64,000 nt of DNA from Chlorella sorokiniana (Eukaryota > Chlorophyta > Trebouxiophyceae > Chlorellales > Chlorellaceae). The position numbers were made by a program, and so were the translations under genes. The stretch spans positions 2,666,001 to 2,730,000 of the forward strand of contig CP084615.1 in NCBI GenBank assembly GCA_025917655.1, in the 5' to 3' direction. Shown here piece after piece: positions 56,901-64,000 of the stretch; positions within the stretch are counted from its first letter, which is position 1, and each line of letters starts with the position of its first letter. Under the pieces are notes generated by a model. It had not been told where the DNA came from. It worked only from the letters and a program-made list of their open reading frames with translations, and did no database searches.

Positions 56901-59900
56901 GGAGGCAGCAGCGAGAGTTCAGCTCAGCGGCACAACCAGCGCAGCCAACATCGGTGGCCAGGCAAAGCCAACAGGGCACGCAACCGTCCACCACCGCTGC
57001 CAGCAGCGAGAGCACTCACTGCAGTGAGCACGATGTCGGCGGCGCCACGGGCGGCGTCGGTGGCGCCCGCCACTGCAATGCCCACGTCGGCCTTCTTCAG
57101 GGCTGGGGCGTCGTTGACGCCGTCGCCGGTCATGCCGACCATGTGCTTGCGCTCCTGCAAGGAGGGCAGCGGGTACACGGGGAGTTGCCATCTGGATAAT
57201 GTGGGCCCATCATGCTGATGACGTGAGCGTTCCGACGCATGCGCATGCCCCCCTTCCAGCAGCATGCTTGCTGAGCCAGCCCTGGGACCTGTCCCACGCC
57301 AACCTCAAGCCCCAGCTTGTTTCTTTCTCCCGCCCGAACTCCACACCATCCCAAGCAACCACCCACCTGCAGGATCTTGACAATCATGAACTTGTGCTCG
57401 GGAAGACCTCGGCAAAGCCGTCGGCCTCCTCCACAAGGTCCTCAACCGACGCGTGGCCCTCAACCAGCCCAAAGCCCTGCTTGGCCTGCGAAGCAGCGGC
57501 GGAGCCGGGGTTGGGGTTGGGGGCACAGGTTACGGGTGACGGGTATGTTTGTTGTTGTGGGGGAGAATGGTGCGGCAGCACTACAGCCATGCATTCACAA
57601 CTGAGCGTGTGAGAGCAGCGAGCGACTGCTGGAGCGCGGCGGGCAAGGACCAAAGTGGAGCGCCGCAGCAAGGGGCGGGAAGCAGGACGGGCCAGCACAG
57701 CTGCATGCGCAGCCACAATTCAGACCACACAGCCCCTTCGCTGAAGGGGCAGGGCAGCGAGCCTGGGCTGCTGGGTCCTCAGCGTGGCAGCAGAACTGCC
57801 AGCGCAGCAAAAGGCTATAAACAGAAGCTGTAACCTGCAATCCCCACCTTGAGCAGCGTCTCGGTGGTGAACATGTTGGTGCCCATGCCCAGCTGCTTGG
57901 CCGTCTCCTTGCCAATCAGCAGCTGGTCGCCCGTGATCATCTTCACGCTGATGCCCATCTGCGCGGCGGGAGGTAAGCGCACCGTGGGACAGGGCCGTAA
58001 GGGAGTGCTGGGAAAGTTGGGAAACGGCGACACTTCCTGCGCTGCTTCCTGCGGTAGTTCCAGCCGCATTCCCGACTCCATCTCGCGATCACTCGCTGCG
58101 TTGGCTGCATGCAGCGCCCTCACAGCCCCCTGCCCCTCCCCCGCACCTCGTGGCAGCGCTCGATGGTCTCCTTGGTGTCGTGGCGGGGGGGGTCGAACAG
58201 CGGCACCAGGCCCACCATGACCCACTTGGGGCCCTCGGCGGGGTCGGCTGCAGCGGGGGCAGGACCGGGAGCAACACTGCATATCACAACTTCTGTCGAA
58301 CGCACACAGAAGGCCTCGATTGCGGGCATGCTCCAACCCAGGCGGGGAGAGCAGTATACGTGCAGCAGCATGGCTGGATGGCGCGGCGCGGCAGGGACTC
58401 TGGGCGCGCACCGGGCCGTCGCCCTGCGCTTTGGCGATGCCCAGGCCGCGGAAGCCCCTGTTGGCGTACTCAGTGATCTTGGCGGTGCAGTCCTCCTCGA
58501 TCTCGGCGCGGTTGTGCGCGTTGCGCACCACCACCTGCCGGGAGCAAGGGCAACATGAGGGCGAGTGATGCAGGTGATGCAGGAGCGCGGCCAGGGTGTG
58601 ATGGTGATCTAGACAGTTGCACGCATAGCAGGAGCGGGGTGCCCGGTGGGAAGCCATGAGGCAGGCAGCCACGTCCCCCTGCCCGGAGGCAGAGCCCGGA
58701 TCTTGTCCAGGCCCTGGGCGGCGGCGGCGGCGGCAGCCCAGGCCTTGCAAACTATACCACAGCCTCCACCAGGTTCGCCCATCACGACTCAGCAAGGCGC
58801 CCTCCAGCACACCCTGCACTCCACCCACCCACCCATCCACCCACCTGCGGCGCGCCCTTCATCACGCGCTCGATCTCGCCAGTGGCGTTGTCCTTGACGA
58901 AAGCGATGGTGTACTTGTCGGTGGGGTTGAACGGCACAAACTTGGCCATGCTGTAGGCGCCGCCAGCACCCCACAGCGAGTCCCTGCGCGGCAGGGGCGG
59001 GGGGAAGGACGGGGGGCTTGGTGGGCCTGGCCTGTCGCTGAGCGCAGGCGGTGCAGCGAGTTGCCTCTGCCCGGCTGCCAGTGCTCCCAGGCACTGCTGG
59101 GCTGCACAGACTTTCTCGTGCTGCCCCATCACCCCAACTAGGCAGCCGGCCGGGCTGGCGCCCATCGCCACCCCGTGACCAGTTGGCGGCGAAGTGCGAC
59201 CAGAACGCAGCCGTTTGAATGGCTAGATTCCGAAAGTTGCTCCCACTGCTCCACATCATTTTTGATTTCTTGCCCACCTGTTGGGGTACGACTCGTGCAG
59301 CACCATGTCAATCGGCTCCTCGGTGATGATGTTGGCGCTCATGGCGCCATACTTGAGCACCTGCGCGGCACGGTGCGGTACGAAGGCGGTACACTTGGAA
59401 GGGCAGAAGGCAGGCAGCATGAACAGCGGCGGGCCGCGGGGCGGCAGGCAGGCCAGTCAAGGGTAGTGGCTGCGGTCCAGGGGCACTTGGCAACGTTCGC
59501 AGGGGCGCCTGCCGTGCTGGCTGGCTGGCTGCGCCACTCTGTTCTGCGCCACCCTGTTCCCAGAGCCAGCAGCAGCAACCAGCAGGAGGGGCGCACCTCC
59601 TCGATGGAGTGGTCGGACAGCGGGTAGCAGTTGACGTGGTCCACCGTGAGCTTGTTCAGGGTGAGGGTGCCGGTCTTGTCGGAGCACAGGATATCCATGC
59701 CCGCCATCTCCTCCACGGCTGCGGGGGAGGGGACATGCAGCAGGGGTCAGGGCAGCATGGGAGCGGAAGGACAGGGGACGTGCCCCCATTGCGCCGGCCG
59801 CTGGGGGCATACCAGCGTGCATTTCGACCGACAACCAACACCCACAGCCAGACACACGGCCGACAGCACCGCGACACGCGCGCATGCACCCCATCCGCCG

Positions 59901-62900
59901 CCGTCCGCCGCGCGCATCACCACACACGCCCCCGCCGCTCACCGCTCATGCGAGAAACGATGGCGCCCTCCTTGGCCAGCACAAAGGCGCCGAGGGCGAG
60001 GGTGACAGACAGCACGGTGGGCATGGCGATGGGGATGCCGCCCACCACAATCACGAGCATGTTGGTCAGGGTGGGGCAGCCGCCTGCATGCGGGGCGGGG
60101 CCAAGGGTGGGGGCAGAAAGGAAGGGTGAAGACGTGCATGGGGCTGAGGGAAGAGAGGGTCGGCAGGGGAGGCAGACGGCTGGCAGGGCCGGCAGGGAGG
60201 GGAGGAGGCGTGGAAGGCTCTGAACAACACACACACACACACAAACACACACAACAAAAAGCACACGCTCCAGCATACGTACGAACAACAGCACACAATC
60301 CAGCACACTTAAAAAGAAAAGAAAACGGAGGGCGAGCGGCTCACCCACGCCGCCATAGCAGGCGTGGCCGTAGTGCCCGAACTGCACCGCCAGCTCGATG
60401 ACGATCCAGACGCCGATGGTGACGAGGCACATGGCTCCGATGCGGGTCATCACCTTCTGAAGGTTGGCCTCCTGCACACGGTGAAGAAGCAAGGCGCGGG
60501 GCGCTCGGGGTCAAGAGGAAGGGAAACGAAGAATGGCAGCGAAAGCACGGCGGTGAGGGGGAGGCAGGCGGGCTAGGGCAGGCAGACTGGAGGGCTGGGG
60601 AGGGAGGTGCTTCGAAAAGCGCCGCGCGCGAGCAGGGCCGCAGCCGGTGGTGTGAGCGGCGGCAGAGGGCGCGCACCTGGTTGGCGCCGCCCAGGAGCGC
60701 GGCGGCGCGGCCAAAGAAGGTGTTCATGCCGGTGGCGTACACTACGCAGTGGCGCTCGCCCTGCTTGATGGTAGAGCCTGGGAGGGGGAGGGGATGCAAT
60801 GCAGGGGTCGGCGGTGCAGGAACGAGGCGGGCTGCAGCGCTGCGGCCCAGCGATTCAAGCCTGCTGCTTTGCAACAGAGCAGCGAGGAAGGGAAGAACAA
60901 AGAAAAGTGTGGGAGGGAGGGACTGCGAGGGACCACAACCTAAGAGGCAGCGCACACAATCACGCAACAACCAAAGGAGCAGCGCGGACTAAACAGGCAA
61001 CAACCAAAGGCTCAGCGCGGACCAAACAAGCAGTAACCAAAGGCGCAGCGCGGACCAAACAAAACGGAAAACACAGACGCGACATGCCTTTCGAACACAA
61101 ACAAAGCCAAACATTGGAGCAGCGCACCGGCGAAGGCGACGTCTCCGGAGAACTTCTTCACGGGCAGCGACTCTCCGGTGAGCGCGGCCTGGTCGCACTG
61201 GGAAGAAAGCAGGGCAAGCGGGACGACGCGCGTTCAGCCAGGCGAGGCCATAGGTGCCGTGAACCCGCGGATGGCTCAGGGTATCCAGCGGCAGCGCAGC
61301 CGTGCCCCTCACCTTTGACCACACAGACAACCCCACCCCCACACACAGAACCCCCACCTCTCCACCCAGTCACTCCCACCTGCAGCGGGGTCTCGTCCTC
61401 GGGCTTGCCGGAGCTGCCCTCCTCGCCCAGGATCTTGATGTCGGCGGGCACAATGTCTCCCAAGCGGATGATGACGACGTCGCCCGGAACCAGCTCCGCC
61501 GCATCAATCGTCCTCACCTCGCCGTCTCGGACCGCCTTGGCCTTGGGGGCAAGCGCTGCAGGGGAAGACAACGCGGGGCAGGGAGCGCAGGGGCGGTTGC
61601 TCGGTGCGGCACAGAGCCCAAGAGGCAAGCGGCGGAGGAGGGCAGCGCGGGCGCAGAAGGGAAGCGATTACAAAGCCCTACCACTCCTCCGTTACGCTGC
61701 AGTGGATAATAACAATGCCCTGTGCTGCACATCTGTGTGACCGCTTTGTTCCACGCCCGCCGTATCGCATTCCAACCCTCGCTCGCTGCTTCGCAACGGC
61801 TGCTGCCCCGGCCAGGCAATCCTGGCATTGCGCTGCGCCCCGCCCCGTGGCTCAATAGGAGCCCCAGTGGAACAGAAGAGCAGGGAGCCCTGGAAGAAGG
61901 ATGGGAGCCCCCTCACCCGAGGTCAGAGCCTTGATGGCCTTGTCGGCGTTGGCCTCCTCCACATACGAGATGGTGGCGTTGACCAGCAGCAGCGCCAGGA
62001 TGAGCGCAAAGTCGGCGTAGTCCAGCAGGGCGATGGCGATGATGGCGGCGGCCTCCATGGCCCAGGACAGCGGGTTCCACATGTACTGCGTGTGGGGGGG
62101 GCAGCACGGGTGCGGGTCGGGCCGTGCGTGGGAGGGTGCGGCAGCAGGCAGCAGGCAGACACAGCCTGACGGGCGAAGCAGGGTGCCTGAGCATGCTGCA
62201 GATTGCCAGAGCGGCAGCTGGGTGCTCGGAAAGCAGCGTGCGGGAGGCTACTACGTGGCGGCAGGGGGCGGAGCGTGTGCCCTTTCGGCAGGCAGGCGGG
62301 CGGCGGCGCCTCACCGAGAGGTACACCAGGATGGGGTTCCGAGTCTCCTCGGGCAGCTTGTTGGGGCCATACTCCTCGAGGCGCTTGGCGGCCTCCTCGC
62401 CGCTCAGGCCCTTGTGGGTGGCCTGCGGGCAGGGGTTGGATTGGATGGTGTGGGAGGGTGGGTGGGTGGGTCCTGGAGCGCAGGCAGGCAGGAGCCTGGC
62501 GGGGGCGGCTCTGCAGCCTGCAGCCAAGCGCCAAGCCCAGCACCCCAGCGGAGCCTGCAGGCTGGATGGGTGTCACTTGCAGGTGTGCTGGGTGATTTGT
62601 AAGCTGGGTGGGAGAGTGCCCCAAGGATGACCCAATGCCTTGAAAAGGCACATTTTGGCCGCTGCACGCCGCGACCCAGGGACCCTTTTGACGGCGGGGC
62701 GTCTGTCGCACACAGTCTCGCGGTGCTTGCCATCCAGTGGCGTCCAGCAAGGCACCGCTGCCAGGCTGCCAGAGGCGGCGTGCGCGGCGTGGGTGTGCCC
62801 CTGGCAGGCAAGGGCGGAGCGGCGGCAGGGAGGGCTGCCAGGGTTCCTACCTTGAGGATCCTCAGGGCCTCCTCCTCGCTAATTTCCTTGAAGTCGATCT

Positions 62901-63084
62901 CCTCGCCACCATCCGCCACACCAACGGCGGTTTCACCTGCAGAGGGGCGGGGCGCGGGCTGGAGCCTCCGGCAATCTCACAAGCGGTGCCGCTCATTCCA
63001 TTTCTGGCGCTCCGCGGATATATTCCGCTCAGTGTCCCAAGGCTGCAATAGGTAGGCACACCACCCACCGTCTTTGGCAGCCAT
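53905..63084 (-). CDS. PMA: Plasma-membrane-type H+-ATPase (P3A P-type ATPase)
   Basis: A proton pump that builds the H+ gradient driving symporters such as DUR3. Start ATG 63082-63084: a 16-base exon 1 (MAAKDG) joins in phase (G|GT) to [19 protein letters not shown]. Then [70 protein letters not shown] (actuator, about 61168), [20 protein letters not shown]-like M3, [20 protein letters not shown] (M4), [13 protein letters not shown] (catalytic Asp, about 59676), [83 protein letters not shown] and [15 protein letters not shown]. All catalytic motifs are intact. It ends [11 protein letters not shown] 53905-53907, with a Ser/Gly-rich tail of roughly 90 residues and no plant-type Tyr-Thr-Val end. 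One-base slips at C runs occur near 55795 and 57408. Confidence 0.93.
60229..60262 (-). repeat. (GT)n intron tract (sense strand minus)
   Basis: The plus strand reads (AC)n. In the sense of the H+-ATPase gene it is GT-rich and lies in the donor-side half of the intron after the exon ending HACYGGVG. Confidence 0.7.
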
Positions 63085-63751
63085 CGCAAAAGCAGATGTG
63101 CTGGACGCCGCCGAGTCGGCTGGTATTTAACGTGTAGCCCGCACACTTGCGTGGCTCCACGAAGGAACAGGGAGAGGCTGTCCCAAGGGTGCTGGGCGGG
63201 GCCAAGGGCTTTTCCGCCTTGGGTATGAAACCGCAGGAGGGGCTCCTCCCGCAGGCCAATGCGGCAGATCTGCAAATCAAGGAGTAAGCAGGCGCGGGTC
63301 TGACAGAGAATGAACCCTTGTAATGTCAGGAGCATCCCCGGTTCTTTCCACCTTCCCCCAGCCCGCCACATGTTGATTTGTAGCGCGAGGAGTGAGCCAC
63401 GGGTGATCCCTTGTTGAGACCATGCTGTTTGTCGGATCTTATATCGATTCGCAGTGTGATCATATTTACCAGCGGTGGAGAGCCGTTGGCATGCGGGGCA
63501 AATGCTGACATCAAGTGCGGCAGCACCCATCGGGCAGCAGCACCAACCCCGTCAGCCGCCCATATAGGCTGGTGACCAGGTAAAATGTCCTTTGTTACCT
63601 GCACGCGGGGGTTGAACGCCCTTGATAGGACCTGCTCATGGACCGCCACCCTCCGGGCCGCTGTCTGAAGGCAAGCTTGGCCGCTGGAACTCGGCAGGGG
63701 GCTTCAAGGGCTTAAATCGCGCTCATCATGCATGCATTCCACCTGGTTGCT
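63085..63751. promoter_or_regulatory. Promoter region of the H+-ATPase gene
   Basis: A 667-base gap between the H+-ATPase start and the stop of the next minus-strand gene. A minus-strand GATATAAG at about 63435-63442 is a possible TATA-like element, some 350 bases upstream of the start. No exon was supported. Confidence 0.4.
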
Positions 63752-64000
63752 TCAGGCGCCATGCAGCGAATCAGGTGCTGGCTGCCCGTCTAGGACCACG
63801 ATGCCCTCGCACCCTTGTCGCTGGTACGGGGCTTCCGCCGCGCCTGACGGGCCGTCCGGCAGTGGTTCGCTGTGCTGCTCGCTGATGCGGCGTGCTGCCG
63901 CCTCCCACCACGAGCAACGCTCCCGCAAACGCTGGTGCTCCGCCTGAAGTTGCTGCAGCTGCTGCGCAAACTGGCCATCAAACGCCGCCAACTCGGCACT
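63752..64000 (-). CDS. C-terminal end of a coiled-coil protein (cut by window edge)
   Basis: An open frame enters from the right edge and ends with TGA at 63752-63754. It encodes SAELAAFDGQFAQQLQQLQA, then EHQRLRERCSWWEAAARRIS, a clear heptad-type coil. A loose tail follows (PLPDGPSGAAEAP, GCEGIVVLDGQPAPDSLHGA). The family is unknown because only about 80 residues are visible. Its direction matches its neighbours. Confidence 0.55.
   Translation of the reverse strand, partial: SAELAAFDGQFAQQLQQLQAEHQRLRERCSWWEAAARRISEQHSEPLPDGPSGAAEAPYQRQGCEGIVVLDGQPAPDSLHGA

Noticed and set aside
1-64000. Search by eye for tRNA genes (GTTCGAxTC box), CRISPR-like spaced repeats and transposase or reverse-transcriptase motifs
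   Set aside because: No convincing example was found; this does not exclude weak or diverged ones.

Overview
The window is nuclear DNA of a green alga (Chlorophyta). A Chlorella-like trebouxiophyte is my best guess, but the exact taxon is inference. The evidence is GC-rich sequence, intron-dense genes with short exons and GT-AG introns, candidate TGTAA poly(A) signals, and the gene content. That content is a urea carboxylase and allophanate hydrolase pathway on separate genes, a CDPK/CRK-type kinase, a P-type H+-ATPase, a Chlam_PMP-like beta-helix membrane protein and a starch-type carbohydrate-binding module.

The left third (1-19.5 kb) is a urea-assimilation cluster. It holds the 3' end of allophanate hydrolase (DUR2, plus strand, cut by the window edge), the urea/H+ (Na+) symporter DUR3 (minus, 2259-7395) and urea carboxylase DUR1 (plus, 9033-19489). 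DUR2 and DUR3 converge. DUR3 and DUR1 diverge from a shared 1.6-kb promoter. Together they import urea, carboxylate it to allophanate at the cost of ATP and biotin-bound CO2, and hydrolyse allophanate to ammonium and CO2.

The middle (20-45 kb) holds six genes. They are a large surface protein with a parallel beta-helix ectodomain, a GCC2/GCC3 cysteine motif and about eight membrane spans (minus); a calcium-dependent-kinase-related kinase with decayed EF-hands and an RGG-like tandem repeat (minus); a small unknown gene (plus); a coiled-coil protein (minus); an enoyl-CoA delta-isomerase ending in a peroxisomal SRL signal (minus); and a small protein with an N-terminal hydrophobic targeting segment (minus).

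The right third (45.8-64 kb) holds an unusual enzyme with two esterase domains flanking two starch-binding-type modules (minus), a complete plasma-membrane-type H+-ATPase (minus), and the C-terminal end of a coiled-coil protein running off the right edge (minus).

Two window-wide patterns matter to a reader. Most genes need one extra base at C, G or T runs to stay in frame, which looks like homopolymer under-calling in the assembly and not gene decay. Also, introns carry G/T-rich repeats near the 5' splice site and C/A-rich repeats before the 3' splice site, always in the sense orientation of the host gene. I saw no tRNA, rRNA, CRISPR or recognisable transposon. Exon limits were read by eye, so inner boundaries are approximate unless stated.
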